Positions 45,541-54,585 of a stretch of 64,000 bases of DNA are shown here, piece after piece (position 1 is the stretch's first letter; each line of letters starts with the position of its first letter). The DNA comes from Providencia stuartii (GTDB lineage Bacteria > Pseudomonadota > Gammaproteobacteria > Enterobacterales > Enterobacteriaceae): NCBI RefSeq assembly GCF_029277985.1, contig NZ_CP119546.1, positions 186,001 to 250,000 of the forward strand. The letters are read 5' to 3'. The position numbers and the translations under genes were made by a program. The notes beneath the pieces are model-generated. The model saw nothing but the letters and a program-made list of their open reading frames with translations. It did no database searches and was not told where the DNA came from.

Positions 45541-47265
45541 ATGAAAAAACAGACTGTTGCATCCTATGTCGCGAAGGTCCTAGAAAATGCAGGTGTTAAG
45601 CGTATTTGGGGCGTTACTGGTGATTCACTGAATGGTTTAAGTGATAGCTTACGCCGTCTTGGCACAATTGAATGGTTAGGCACTCGTCACGAAGAGGTTG
45701 CGGCATTTGCAGCGGGTGCTGAAGCACAAATGACTGGTAACCTTACAGTTTGTGCAGGTTCATGTGGACCCGGTAATATGCACCTGATTAATGGTTTGTA
45801 TGATTGCCATCGTAACCGTGTACCTGTATTGGCAATTGCGGCACATATCCCATCAAGCGAAATTGGTAGCAACTATTTTCAGGAAACACACCCAACAGAG
45901 TTATTCCGTGAATGTAGCCACTACTGTGAGATGATCTCTAACCCTGAGCAGCTTCCCCAAGTGCTTGGCATTGCTATGCGTAAAGCAATTCTGGAAAAAG
46001 GTGTGTCTGTGATTGTATTGCCTGGTGATATCGCGTTACGTGACGCACCAGAAACCGCTAATGATACATGGTATCAGCCGCAAGCTCCGTTGATCATGCC
46101 ACAAACGTCTGAAATAGCTAAATTAGCGGATGCACTGAATCAATCAGAAAATATTACACTATTCTGTGGTGCGGGATGTGCAGGGGCACACGATGAAGTG
46201 GTTAAACTCGCAGAAACATTAAAGGCACCTGTCGTACATGCCTTGCGAGGTAAAGAGCATATTGAATGGGATAACCCATATAGCGTTGGGATGACAGGAC
46301 TCATTGGCTTCTCATCGGGTTACCATGCGATGATGAATGCGGATACCGTTGTCTTACTCGGCACTCAATTTCCATACCGCGCATTCTACCCACAAGGGGC
46401 TAAAATTATTCAGATCGATATCAATGCGGGCAGCTTAGGCTCTCATTGCCATATTGATATGGGATTGATCGGTGATATTAAAGCGACTTTGACAGCCTTA
46501 CAGCCGCATTTAACAGTGAAACAAGATCGCCACCATTTAGATAGCGCATTAAAACATTATCAAGAAGCTCGTAAAGGCCTTGATGATCTAGCGAAACCGG
46601 GGCATGAAGATGTGATTCATCCACAGTATTTGGCTAGTCGAATCAGTGCACTTGCAAATGATGATGCTGTATTCACGTGTGACGTCGGTACACCAACGGT
46701 TTGGGCTGCTCGTTATTTAAAAATGAACGGTAAGCGCCGTTTAATTGGTTCGTTCAACCATGGCTCAATGGCGAATGCAATGCCACAGGCAATGGGGATC
46801 CAATCCGTCGATAAAACTCGTCAGGTCATTACAATGAGTGGTGACGGTGGCTTTAGTATGTTGATGGGGGATCTGTTATCGCTAGCGCAAATGAATTTAC
46901 CGGTAAAAGTGATCGTTCTGAATAATAGTGTTTTGGGCTTTGTTGCGATGGAGATGAAAGTCGGTGGCTTCTTAACTGAAGGTACAGACCTCCATAATCC
47001 TAACTTTGCTGCTGTGGCTAACGCCGCCGGTATCAAAGGAATTCGTGTTGAGAAAAGCGAAGACGTGGATGCGGCATTGAAAGAAGCATTTGCACATGAT
47101 GGCCCTGTTGTGGTCGATGTGGTGACTGCAAAACAAGAGCTCTCTATGCCACCAACCATTAATCTGCAAGAAGCTAAAGGCTTTAGTTTGTATATGCTGA
47201 AGGCGATTTTAAGCGGTCGTGGTGATGAAGTTGTTGAACTCGCGAAGACAAACTGGATACGTTAA
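45541..47265 (+). CDS. poxB: pyruvate dehydrogenase (quinone) / pyruvate oxidase PoxB
   Basis: A 574-residue ThDP- and FAD-dependent flavoenzyme that decarboxylates pyruvate to acetate and CO2 and hands electrons to ubiquinone at the inner membrane. The PYR domain has [14 protein letters not shown] and the catalytic glutamate in [15 protein letters not shown]. The ThDP motif [29 protein letters not shown] is split here by position near 435. The C-terminal [20 protein letters not shown] and TNWIR equals the lipid-activated membrane-binding tail of E. coli PoxB (572 residues). The ATG has AGAGTG upstream. A terminator follows at 47303. Confidence 0.96.
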   Translation: MKKQTVASYVAKVLENAGVKRIWGVTGDSLNGLSDSLRRLGTIEWLGTRHEEVAAFAAGAEAQMTGNLTVCAGSCGPGNMHLINGLYDCHRNRVPVLAIAAHIPSSEIGSNYFQETHPTELFRECSHYCEMISNPEQLPQVLGIAMRKAILEKGVSVIVLPGDIALRDAPETANDTWYQPQAPLIMPQTSEIAKLADALNQSENITLFCGAGCAGAHDEVVKLAETLKAPVVHALRGKEHIEWDNPYSVGMTGLIGFSSGYHAMMNADTVVLLGTQFPYRAFYPQGAKIIQIDINAGSLGSHCHIDMGLIGDIKATLTALQPHLTVKQDRHHLDSALKHYQEARKGLDDLAKPGHEDVIHPQYLASRISALANDDAVFTCDVGTPTVWAARYLKMNGKRRLIGSFNHGSMANAMPQAMGIQSVDKTRQVITMSGDGGFSMLMGDLLSLAQMNLPVKVIVLNNSVLGFVAMEMKVGGFLTEGTDLHNPNFAAVANAAGIKGIRVEKSEDVDAALKEAFAHDGPVVVDVVTAKQELSMPPTINLQEAKGFSLYMLKAILSGRGDEVVELAKTNWIR

Positions 47266-47302
47266 TTCATCTATCGCTTTGCTGTTAGATTGACCGTTTA
47301 AG

Positions 47303-47328
47303 CCAACCAACCTTAGCCGGTTGGTTGG
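47303..47328. terminator. terminator between poxB and alkA
   Basis: A perfect 10-bp stem CCAACCAACC / GGTTGGTTGG has a 6-base loop, followed by TATTTAT on the plus strand. It lies between convergent genes. Confidence 0.75.
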
Positions 47329-47341
47329 TATTTATAGGCCA

Positions 47342-48244
47342 TTAATATCCTGCCGCAGATTGGCTACGCCATAAGTGTGCTGCCACTAAAGCACGCCATG
47401 GAGTGAACTCCTCAAGCCATTTTTCAGTTTCTTTCGCTGTAGGTTGCGTTTCCATACCAAGTAGTGATTGCAAGTTGCGCCGAACAGCAACATCGCCATG
47501 CAACGAGCCATCAAGATAATTAAAACCACGTAACAAGGCATAACTTACCGTCCATGGGCCAATACCTTTTAGGCTAACCAGTTGGCTGGATAATTTTTGT
47601 ACCTCTTCAGCGTTGATTGGTGATGTGAGGTCGATGTGATGATTTAAGAGCGCTGCACATAGGGCTCTGAGCGCCGTCAATTTACTGGCCGAAAGCCCTG
47701 TCTGCCGTAGTGTCAGATCATCGACCGCAGTCACTTGTTGTGCATCTGGAAAACACCAAATTCCAGATGAATGCCTAGACCCTGTGGCTTGAATAAAACG
47801 CCGGCGTATTGCGATTGCCGCGGTAACACTAATTTGCTGACCGATAATAGCCCAAATTAAAGCTTCAAATGGGCTAGTCGATTGATAGATGCGCAGGCCT
47901 TGCTGTTGTTGAATTAATTTACCAAGAATGGGATGAGATAAATATTGTGCTTCAAATTGTTCGACCGCTTGTTGTAATCCAAGCATGTGCTTGCCTATCT
48001 CAACCAATTTTTGTTCGCAAGGTTGCGTTTCCCCCTTATCTATTTCAAGACTCATCGTGGCTTGATTGCCATCAATAGCAATGAGCAGCTGAGCAGGGGA
48101 GCGACCCCACAGTATGCCTTTACGTAATAAGTTTCCCTCAACAATTTCTGCAATATTGTGTTGGTCCCGTAAATGGAAGGCAAAAAAATCATCTGCCCGA
48201 AAATGGGAAGGCAAACGTAGTTGGGTGGTTATTTTTTGCATCAC
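47342..48244 (-). CDS. alkA: DNA-3-methyladenine glycosylase II, AlkA-like
   Basis: A 300-residue base-excision glycosylase for alkylated purines and pyrimidines. The N-terminal TBP-like domain (RLPSHFRADDFFAFHLRDQ) is followed by a helical core with PFEALIWAIIGQQISVTAA, the helix-hairpin-helix LKGIGPWTVSYALLRG, and the catalytic aspartate in LHGDVAVRRNL. HLWRSQ closes it. The E. coli AlkA is 282 residues. There is no Ada domain, and no ada gene beside it. Two adjacent ATGs at 48244 and 48241 are possible. Confidence 0.9.
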   Translation of the reverse strand: MMQKITTQLRLPSHFRADDFFAFHLRDQHNIAEIVEGNLLRKGILWGRSPAQLLIAIDGNQATMSLEIDKGETQPCEQKLVEIGKHMLGLQQAVEQFEAQYLSHPILGKLIQQQQGLRIYQSTSPFEALIWAIIGQQISVTAAIAIRRRFIQATGSRHSSGIWCFPDAQQVTAVDDLTLRQTGLSASKLTALRALCAALLNHHIDLTSPINAEEVQKLSSQLVSLKGIGPWTVSYALLRGFNYLDGSLHGDVAVRRNLQSLLGMETQPTAKETEKWLEEFTPWRALVAAHLWRSQSAAGY

Positions 48245-48434
48245 ATAGGCCTTATCGGTGTCATTTTTGTCATATGTAGGGAGGCAAGCTGCATTTATTA
48301 TTCAAAACCATTTTGGCATTTTAAATTTGAATTTCAAAGGTGATCTCTTAGCAAAAAAGAGTTAGATTTAAATCAAATATGAGTTACGCTTCAGCTGCTT
48401 TTGTTGTCTATAAATGAAAAGCAAGGATGTGATG

Positions 48435-48980
48435 ATGAATGAATTAGAAGAACGCTCTACACAACGCGATGATCATAAGGTATTGAGTCAAAATACGCCT
48501 AATTCGTCTTTAAACGATAACAGGGAACTTAAACCCGCGGGCTTTGGTGGGTGGTTGATATTACCAATGTTGGGGATCATTATTTCTCTTTTTTATCTCC
48601 CTTATACATTTTGGCGTTCATATGCGGCAACATTTGAATATTGGGGACTTTTAACGGATCCTCTTTCTCCTTCTTTTATGCCAATGTTCAAAGAGCTTAT
48701 CTATTTTGAAGTACTGGGTAACATAATTGTTTATGGAACATTGTTATTTTTATGTTATCTCTTTTTTACTAAAAAGAAATTAACGATAAAAGTCATTATT
48801 TTCTTTTATGTCTTTTCTTTAGTCTTAGTCATTGCCGATGTTATTCTTGTGAAAGAGCTTCTTTCCGTTCCTGTCGATGACGATGACACCAGAAATATTA
48901 TTCGTGCGATGAGTGCCTGCGCTATTTGGATCCCTTATTTTTTGAAATCTGTTAGGGTAAAAAATACCTTTGTGAATTAA
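48435..48980 (+). CDS. DUF2569 membrane protein, first copy
   Basis: A protein of 181 residues with a charged N terminus of about 35 residues and then the DUF2569 signature GFGGWLILPMLG leading into four predicted membrane helices. It ends with ACAIWIPYFLKSVRVKNTF, a tail also present in its neighbour at 49395. The family has no known function. The start at 48435 is placed 7 bases after AAGGA; ATGs at 48414 and 48432 are alternatives. A second family member lies 415 bp downstream with a DUF488 gene between them. Confidence 0.75.
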   Translation: MNELEERSTQRDDHKVLSQNTPNSSLNDNRELKPAGFGGWLILPMLGIIISLFYLPYTFWRSYAATFEYWGLLTDPLSPSFMPMFKELIYFEVLGNIIVYGTLLFLCYLFFTKKKLTIKVIIFFYVFSLVLVIADVILVKELLSVPVDDDDTRNIIRAMSACAIWIPYFLKSVRVKNTFVN

Positions 48981-49018
48981 ATCATCAGTCAATATTAAAG
49001 TGACTAACGAGAGGGTGC

Positions 49019-49381
49019 ATGATTGACTGTAAAAGAGTTTATGATGCTGTCTCACCAAGCGATGGTTATCGTGTGCTGATTGACCGATTATGGCCAAGAG
49101 GAATTAAAAAAACAGATTTGCAATATGATGAATGGAAAAAAGAAGTGGCTCCGTCTAATGAGCTGCGAAAGTGGTTTCATCAAAACACCGATCAGTTTGA
49201 TAAATTCGTTGAAAGATATCAGCAGGAACTGAATGATAATCCATCGGCATGGATCCCACTGGTCGAAAAAGCTCAGCAAGGTAATCTGACATTACTGTAT
49301 AGTGCTAAAGATAAGCAGCATAATCAGGCACTGGTCTTAAAATCATATCTAGAAACAGCGCTAAGTCATAAAAAGAAATAA
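49019..49381 (+). CDS. DUF488 family protein (YeaO-like)
   Basis: A 120-residue soluble protein. KRVYDAVSPSDGYRVLIDRLWPRGI, EWKKEVAPSNELRKWF and LTLLYSAKDKQHNQALVL are the hallmark stretches of DUF488/YeaO proteins. The basic DRLWPRG segment is invariant in the family. No enzymatic function is established. The ATG follows GAGGGTGC. It starts 38 bp after one DUF2569 gene and ends 13 bp before another, so the three probably form one transcript ending at the hairpin at 49894. Confidence 0.85.
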   Translation: MIDCKRVYDAVSPSDGYRVLIDRLWPRGIKKTDLQYDEWKKEVAPSNELRKWFHQNTDQFDKFVERYQQELNDNPSAWIPLVEKAQQGNLTLLYSAKDKQHNQALVLKSYLETALSHKKK

Positions 49382-49394
49382 GGTTATTAATAAG

Positions 49395-49889
49395 ATGGAT
49401 GTAAATCAGCCGGCGACTTCAACGGCTCCTCAGAAAGCACCACTTCAGGGAATTGGTGGATGGCTTATTTTTCCTACGATAGGTTTGTTTTATATGCTGT
49501 ATCAAACCATCATGATGATGCTGTTCGATATTAATCAAGTCAAATTAGCTTGGCATCTTGCGACTAATGTCAATTCTGATTTTTATGTCAGCGGATTTTC
49601 AACGGCCTTTTATTTGCTACAAATGAGTCATGGCATATTGATTGTCTTGTTGTTGTGGACTTTTATTGCCGCGTTAAAATGGCGGAAAAGTGCAAAGCTG
49701 CTTTTCATTATTTCTATGCTATTTTATATCGTAATGATTATTGGCTCGCGTTTTATCTTTCCTAGCGTTTTTGGTTTGGAAATTAAATATAGCTATATTA
49801 TGAATGTGGCAAATAGCAGTTTTTATTGTTTGATTTGGATACCTTATTTTTTAGTGTCTGAAAGAGTTAAACAAACATTCATTAAGTAA
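49395..49889 (+). CDS. DUF2569 membrane protein, second copy
   Basis: A 164-residue inner-membrane protein with four predicted membrane helices and the signature GIGGWLIFPTIGL near residue 20. Its C terminus (SFYCLIWIPYFLVSERVKQTF) is strikingly similar to that of the gene at 48435, showing that the two are paralogues, although the central parts have diverged. The ribosome site is weak. Function unknown. Confidence 0.75.
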   Translation: MDVNQPATSTAPQKAPLQGIGGWLIFPTIGLFYMLYQTIMMMLFDINQVKLAWHLATNVNSDFYVSGFSTAFYLLQMSHGILIVLLLWTFIAALKWRKSAKLLFIISMLFYIVMIIGSRFIFPSVFGLEIKYSYIMNVANSSFYCLIWIPYFLVSERVKQTFIK

Positions 49890-49893
49890 CCAC

Positions 49894-49929
49894 AAGCTTA
49901 TAGGCTGCCCGTTGGCAGCCTATAAGCTT
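49894..49929. terminator. 16-bp-stem bidirectional terminator
   Basis: A perfect stem AAGCTTATAGGCTGCC / GGCAGCCTATAAGCTT closes a CGTT loop between the convergent DUF2569 and ABC-F genes. The right arm ends 1 bp before the ABC-F stop codon. Confidence 0.85.
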
Positions 49930-49930
49930 A

Positions 49931-51499
49931 TTAATCTGAGAGCACGAATTCATTTGTGATCCCACAGTTCTCGACAAAGGTGTCATCATGGGACACCAAA
50001 AATAAGGTTCCCTTGTAATCACTGAGCAATCCCTCTAATAAGTTCTTTGAATCTAAATCGAGATGGTTATCCGGTTCATCGAGTAGTAATACGGCTGGTG
50101 GAGTAGGGCTATGTGTTAGAGCCAATAGTGTTGTTTTTAGCTGTTCACCACCACTGAGATGCTTTATAGGTTGCAGTGATTTATCACCTCTGATCCTTAA
50201 CATACCCAATTGCGTTCGCCATTGTTCAATGGTAAATGCAGGTTGATAATTATGCAGCGCTTCGGCGGCGGGTAAATCTTTATTCAATAAATTAAGATGT
50301 TGATCAAGATAGCAAAATGCAGGATTGATTCGATATTCACCTGATATGGCTCGTATTTCTCCTGATAATATTTTTAATAAGGTCGATTTCCCACTGCCGT
50401 TGCGTCCTTTAATGTGCCAATGTTCTCCCGTATAGGCCGTGAAGGAAAGTGGCGTGGTATGCCCATAAGGTAATTGCAATTGGGAAGCAAAAAGGGTGAC
50501 TTTGCTGCCATCAGGTTGGTAATTTAGGGTCATCTTTTGTTGCTTGCTATGAATTTGTTTATCTTGGGTTTCCTGTAATTGCCCTTGCAAATCACTCATG
50601 ACACGTTGGTGCCGTTCAGCGACATTGGATTGCCTTTTCTGTGCACGATTGGTTTTCATATCCAATAACAGCAGAGATTGGGAACCGCTATAACGAATCT
50701 TCTCACCTTGTTTACGACGCTGTTCCGCTTTTTGTATCGTGAGGTGCTGTTGACGTTTTTCTTGGCGGATTTGGTGATCGAGTCGCTCTGTTTTGGCTTC
50801 AATCGCGGCCATGGCAAACTGTTTTTGCTGCTCATAAAGCGCAAAATCCCCCCCGTACTCATGTAGGCCTTTATCCGTTAATTCAAAGATGGTTTGCATC
50901 TGCCCCAGTAACGAGCGGCTATGGGTGATCACTAAAGACCCAGCCTTATGTTCAGCTAGCTTGTTGCTTAACCATTGACGCCCTTCATGATCAAGATGGT
51001 TATCGGGTTCATCTAAGAGTAAGAAATGATTTTTATGGAGGAAGGCACGACATAGCGCTAGGCGTGTGCGTTCACCACCACTAAGATGATTAATAGGCTC
51101 ATCTACCATAATGGGCAATTTGGCCGAGTCTAACAAGCTTTGCCACTCAGCGGGTAGGTGCCATTTATCTTCTAATAGCTCAAAATCTTCCATCGTCGCA
51201 TTCCCTGTATCGACGCGTGTGAATGCATCGACTAATGCACTAACGCCTAAAGCATCCGCAATAGAATTCCCTTCAAGGCGAGTCAACTGCTCTACATGAA
51301 TAAAAGGCATCATCCAATTGATATGACCTGTTGTGGGTATCATTTGTTGGGCAAGCAGGCGCATTAATACGGATTTTCCTTTGCCATTATTCCCAATGAG
51401 TGCATTTTGTTGGCACTGCAAGGTTCCGCTCAGAGGAGAAAACAGCGCATTTTGGTTAAATTCGATATTGAGTTGTGAGAAATGACAAGCAACAGTCAT
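49931..51499 (-). CDS. ABC-F family ATPase
   Basis: A 522-residue cytoplasmic protein with two ABC domains and no membrane segment. Walker A motifs are GNNGKGKS (about residue 37) and GRNGSGKS (about 360). The signatures are LSGGERTRL and LSGGEQLKT, and the Walker B motifs LLLDEPDNHLD occur in both halves. A charged linker (about 235-310, rich in Q, K and R) separates them. ABC-F proteins bind the ribosomal E site; some clear stalled ribosomes and some protect against antibiotics. It is shorter than EttA, Uup and YheS, and I cannot assign it to a named subfamily. The start at 51499 has a near-perfect AGGAGGT. The leader upstream is strongly structured. Confidence 0.88.
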   Translation of the reverse strand: MTVACHFSQLNIEFNQNALFSPLSGTLQCQQNALIGNNGKGKSVLMRLLAQQMIPTTGHINWMMPFIHVEQLTRLEGNSIADALGVSALVDAFTRVDTGNATMEDFELLEDKWHLPAEWQSLLDSAKLPIMVDEPINHLSGGERTRLALCRAFLHKNHFLLLDEPDNHLDHEGRQWLSNKLAEHKAGSLVITHSRSLLGQMQTIFELTDKGLHEYGGDFALYEQQKQFAMAAIEAKTERLDHQIRQEKRQQHLTIQKAEQRRKQGEKIRYSGSQSLLLLDMKTNRAQKRQSNVAERHQRVMSDLQGQLQETQDKQIHSKQQKMTLNYQPDGSKVTLFASQLQLPYGHTTPLSFTAYTGEHWHIKGRNGSGKSTLLKILSGEIRAISGEYRINPAFCYLDQHLNLLNKDLPAAEALHNYQPAFTIEQWRTQLGMLRIRGDKSLQPIKHLSGGEQLKTTLLALTHSPTPPAVLLLDEPDNHLDLDSKNLLEGLLSDYKGTLFLVSHDDTFVENCGITNEFVLSD

Positions 51500-51504
51500 G
51501 TGTA

Positions 51505-51584
51505 CCTCCTGAGTACAGGGGGCAGACAATACAACATAGTGCGTTCATTTCACGAAATGAGGGGCTGAGCGATTATTGTCTGCC
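51505..51584 (-). promoter_or_regulatory. structured 5' leader of the ABC-F gene
   Basis: Read on the minus strand, the leader has an outer 11-bp perfect pairing GGCAGACAATA (51584-51574) with TATTGTCTGCC (51531-51521). It encloses a hairpin TCATTT-CGTG-AAATGA (51560-51545). Next to the start codon TGTAC and GTACA can pair and leave TCAGGAG, the ribosome site, in the loop. The nested arrangement suggests attenuation or translational control, as known for several antibiotic-resistance ABC-F genes. The mechanism here is inferred. Confidence 0.5.
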
Positions 51585-51759
51585 AAAATCAGAAAAAGTT
51601 ATACCGTTAAGGTATCTGTAAGCATTTTCTGGCAGATCTCAAATCATCGTCGGGGAATACCTTTAGTGAGGTTGAAGGAAAGCAACGTCATTATTTAATC
51701 AGACTAAATAGCTTTAAGCAACTGATAAAATACAATGACATTCACGACATAAAAAAGAA

Positions 51760-51790
51760 AAAGCCGGTCAGTGATAAACTGACCGGCTTT
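51760..51790 (-). terminator. intrinsic terminator of glpD
   Basis: A perfect 13-bp stem AAAGCCGGTCAGT / ACTGACCGGCTTT has a 5-base loop. On the minus strand it is followed by TTCTTTTTT. It lies 35 bp past the glpD stop. Confidence 0.9.
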
Positions 51791-51825
51791 GACTGCATTG
51801 CCAACGAGATTTTTACAATTGTTTC

Positions 51826-53340
51826 TTATGACGCAATTGTGACTGGTTGAGCCGCTTTCATTTGCTCTGCCAGCCATTGTGCGATGCGCTGTTTTTCACT
51901 TTCATTCAGCCACATGCCCAATTTGGTACGACGCCAGATGGCATCATCTAATTCAGTTACCCACTCATGCTCGACTAAGTAACGTAGTTCTGCTTCATAC
52001 AGGTTATGGCCAAAGGCTTCACCTAGGTCAGTGAGTGAGTTTGCACCCTCTAAGATGAGTTTGCTTTGGCTGCCGTAAGTTCTCGCAAAACGTAGTGCAA
52101 GGCCTTCAGGTAACCAATCATAACGTTGACGGAGTAAGCGTGCGTAACCATCACGATCACAACCTTCAATGTCGCCACCAGGCAAGACACCATTTTTAGT
52201 CCATGCAGCACCTGCGTTTGGATAATAAGGCGCCAGTTTTCCAACCGCTGCTTCTGCTAACTTACGGTAAGTTGTTAATTTACCACCAAAGACAGAGAGC
52301 AATGGCGCTTGGCCATTTTCATCGTGAATATCTAATGTGTAATCACGAGTAATGGCTTGTGGAGAGTCAGACTCATCGTCACATAATGGGCGAACGCCTG
52401 AGTAATCCCATACGATATCATCTTTGCTTAACTGTTTTTTGAAGTGGTCATTATAGACTTTCAGTAGATAAGCGACTTCATTGTCATCAATGCGCACATC
52501 TTTTGGATCCCCTTTATATTCGACATCGGTCGTACCGATAATGGAGAATTCATCCATCCAAGGGATCACGAAAACAATACGATTGTCTTCATTTTGTAAA
52601 ATATAGGCTTGAGGCTCGTCATGCGCACGTGGTACGACAATATGGCTACCTTTAATAAGGCGAATGCCATAAGGTGATTTCAGTTTCAAACCATCGTCAA
52701 AAAATTCTTTCACCCATGGGCCTGTCGCGTTAACTAAGCCTTTAGCTCGCCATGTTTCTTTTGTGCCAGTCAGAAGGTCTTCTGCCTCAACAACCCATAG
52801 GCCGTTTTCACGGTAGGCTTTAGTTACTTTTGTCCGCGTACGAACTTCACCTTTTTTACGTACCACTTCTTGAGCGTTTAGTACAACTAAACGCGCATCA
52901 TCGACCCAGCAGTCAGAATATTCGAAACCTTTATTGAGTTCAGGTTTGAGCACTGAATTTTGACCAAACTTCAATCCTTTACTACCCGGTAAACTGGTAC
53001 GTTTGCCTAAATGGTCATACAAGAACAAACCGATACGGATCATCCAAGCTGGACGTAGATGAGGTTGGTGCGGCAGACGGAAGCGCATTGGAAATGCGAT
53101 ATGTGGCGCAAGTTTTAATAATACTTCACGCTCAGCTAATGCTTCGCTGACGAGGCGGAATTCGTAATGCTCAAGATAACGTAAACCACCGTGGATCAGT
53201 TTTGAACTCGCAGATGATGTCGCACTGGCTAAGTCTTGAGCCTCAAGCAGCAATACAGATAGTCCACGGCCAGCGGCATCTGCCGCGATACCAGCGCCGT
53301 TGATACCGCCGCCGATTACAATCAAGTCTTTAGTTTCCAT
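51826..53340 (-). CDS. glpD: aerobic glycerol-3-phosphate dehydrogenase
   Basis: A 504-residue FAD enzyme on the inner membrane that oxidises glycerol 3-phosphate to dihydroxyacetone phosphate and feeds electrons to quinone. The FAD loop DLIVIGGGINGAGIAADAAGRG is split across residues 5-26. SSASSKLIHGGLRYLEHYEF, WMDEFSIIGTTDVEY and LSVFGGKLTTYRKLAE are typical. The length matches E. coli GlpD (501). The ATG follows AGGGGG. Two GlpR-like operators lie directly upstream. The gene is followed by a strong terminator. Confidence 0.96.
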   Translation of the reverse strand: METKDLIVIGGGINGAGIAADAAGRGLSVLLLEAQDLASATSSASSKLIHGGLRYLEHYEFRLVSEALAEREVLLKLAPHIAFPMRFRLPHQPHLRPAWMIRIGLFLYDHLGKRTSLPGSKGLKFGQNSVLKPELNKGFEYSDCWVDDARLVVLNAQEVVRKKGEVRTRTKVTKAYRENGLWVVEAEDLLTGTKETWRAKGLVNATGPWVKEFFDDGLKLKSPYGIRLIKGSHIVVPRAHDEPQAYILQNEDNRIVFVIPWMDEFSIIGTTDVEYKGDPKDVRIDDNEVAYLLKVYNDHFKKQLSKDDIVWDYSGVRPLCDDESDSPQAITRDYTLDIHDENGQAPLLSVFGGKLTTYRKLAEAAVGKLAPYYPNAGAAWTKNGVLPGGDIEGCDRDGYARLLRQRYDWLPEGLALRFARTYGSQSKLILEGANSLTDLGEAFGHNLYEAELRYLVEHEWVTELDDAIWRRTKLGMWLNESEKQRIAQWLAEQMKAAQPVTIAS

Positions 53341-53800
53341 GCATCCCCCTGAGATGTTCGAAACAAGTTCTATAATGTTCGTTTTCGCTCATTTGATTGT
53401 AATCAAAATTGGCTAATATGCCAACTACTAACCAATAAAAAACAACAACTGCGTGATAAAGATAACAAAACAGTCTCATTAACCATAATAATAGTGTGTT
53501 TATTTTTACAAAATGAACATGTTCGAGCATTAACGAAAGGTCGTCATTGGGTGAGTAATCGTATGAGAGGCAAAGAATAAGTCGCTTGAAAGGCGACAGA
53601 GATTCCAAAAAGGTTCAGAGAGATGCAGACTGCTGACAAACCTATTATGTTTGGCGGCAAGTCGAATAGGTTTTGAAAATAAACGAGAAAATCAATTTAT
53701 TGATTTTCGGCTGATAACACAAAGCGGGAAAAACTACGCTTTTATCCCACTTTGTCAACAACCTCAGATGGTCGCTTAAGCCACCATCTGGAGGCGTGAT
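53341..53800. promoter_or_regulatory. 460-bp glpR-glpD intergenic region
   Basis: It contains the glpD promoter and GlpR operators. Nearer glpR are two hairpin-forming segments: AAAGCGGGA / TCCCACTTT (53721-53754, one G-U pair) and CAGATGGT / ACCATCTG (53766-53790) around an inner GCTTAAGC. The latter two probably end the glpEGR transcript. A leftward 92-codon frame over the operators is not credible. Confidence 0.5.
53354..53392 (-). promoter_or_regulatory. two tandem GlpR-type operators upstream of glpD
   Basis: ATGTTCGAAACAAGTTCT (53354-53371) and ATGTTCGTTTTCGCTCAT (53375-53392) each fit the GlpR half-site ATGTTCG with a partial inverted partner. They are 3 bp apart and end 14 bp before the start codon. 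The glpR gene itself is 460 bp away, so repression of glpD by its neighbour is expected. Another ATGTTCG occurs near 53520. Confidence 0.65.
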
Positions 53801-54559
53801 TTAGCACAGTTCTAGTTGTACATTGTGTTGCTCAATGACTTTTTGAATACTGTCGGGGGGGAGTTTATCGGTAAATAAGTAGTCGATAAGGTTCATGTTA
53901 CCAAGGTTGACCATCGCATTACGGCCAAATTTTGAATGGTCTGTCACTAACATGACACAGCGTGAATTTTCAATAATGGCACGTTTAGTGCGCACCTCAT
54001 GATAGTCAAACTCAAGTAATGAGCCATCCATATCAATTCCACTGATGCCTAAGATGCCGTAATCCAGCCTAAATTGGGAAATAAAGTCTAGAGTCGCTTC
54101 ACCTACAATACCACCATCTCGTGAACGCACCTCGCCGCCTGCTAAAATCAAACGAAAATCTTCTTTTGGCATGAGGAGTGTTGCGACATTCAAATTATTC
54201 GTCACGACTCGGAGGTTTTTATGATTCACTAACGCATGCGCAACCGCTTCTGGGGTTGTACCGATATCGATAAATAAGGTCGCACCGTCAGGGATCTGGC
54301 TCGCGACGCGTTGTGCAATCCGCGCTTTTTCATTTGACCACATAATCTTACGGTCATGGTAGGCCGTATTGACAGAGCTAGAAGGCAACGCGGCACCACC
54401 ATGGTGGCGCTGGATTTTGTTTTGTTCAGCAAGGTCATTGAGGTCACGACGGATCGTCTGAGGGCTAACCTCGAAATGTTCGACAAGCTCCTCAGTGCTC
54501 ACATAGCCCTGAAGGCGAACGAGTTCAATGATTGCATCATGTCTCTGGGTCTGTTTCAC
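53801..54559 (-). CDS. glpR: glycerol-3-phosphate regulon repressor GlpR
   Basis: A 252-residue DeoR-family repressor. The N-terminal winged helix has GYVSTEELVEHFEVSPQTIRRDLNDL (residues 18-43). The C-terminal sugar-phosphate-sensing domain has FIDIGTTPEAVAHAL, VTNNLNVA, LAGGEVRSRDGGIVG and VTDHSKFGRNAMVNLG. The start codon is GTG, preceded by AGAGG at 8 bases; the N terminus MKQTQRH is identical to that of E. coli. It is induced by glycerol 3-phosphate and controls glpD. It is the third gene of glpEGR. Confidence 0.95.
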   Translation of the reverse strand: MKQTQRHDAIIELVRLQGYVSTEELVEHFEVSPQTIRRDLNDLAEQNKIQRHHGGAALPSSSVNTAYHDRKIMWSNEKARIAQRVASQIPDGATLFIDIGTTPEAVAHALVNHKNLRVVTNNLNVATLLMPKEDFRLILAGGEVRSRDGGIVGEATLDFISQFRLDYGILGISGIDMDGSLLEFDYHEVRTKRAIIENSRCVMLVTDHSKFGRNAMVNLGNMNLIDYLFTDKLPPDSIQKVIEQHNVQLELC

Positions 54560-54585
54560 GGTGTTAGCCTCTAATTATATATGTT

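Larger units (their letters stand above)
51500..51825. promoter_or_regulatory. 326-bp region: ABC-F leader plus glpD terminator
   Basis: It holds the structured leader of the ABC-F gene (51505-51584) and the terminator of glpD (51760-51790). Between them, 51590-51755, I see no gene; the ABC-F promoter should lie there. Confidence 0.5.

Noticed and set aside
53330-53608. A 92-codon leftward frame upstream of glpD
   Set aside because: It covers the GlpR operators and the glpD start, has no ribosome site, and its composition is that of AT-rich intergenic DNA.
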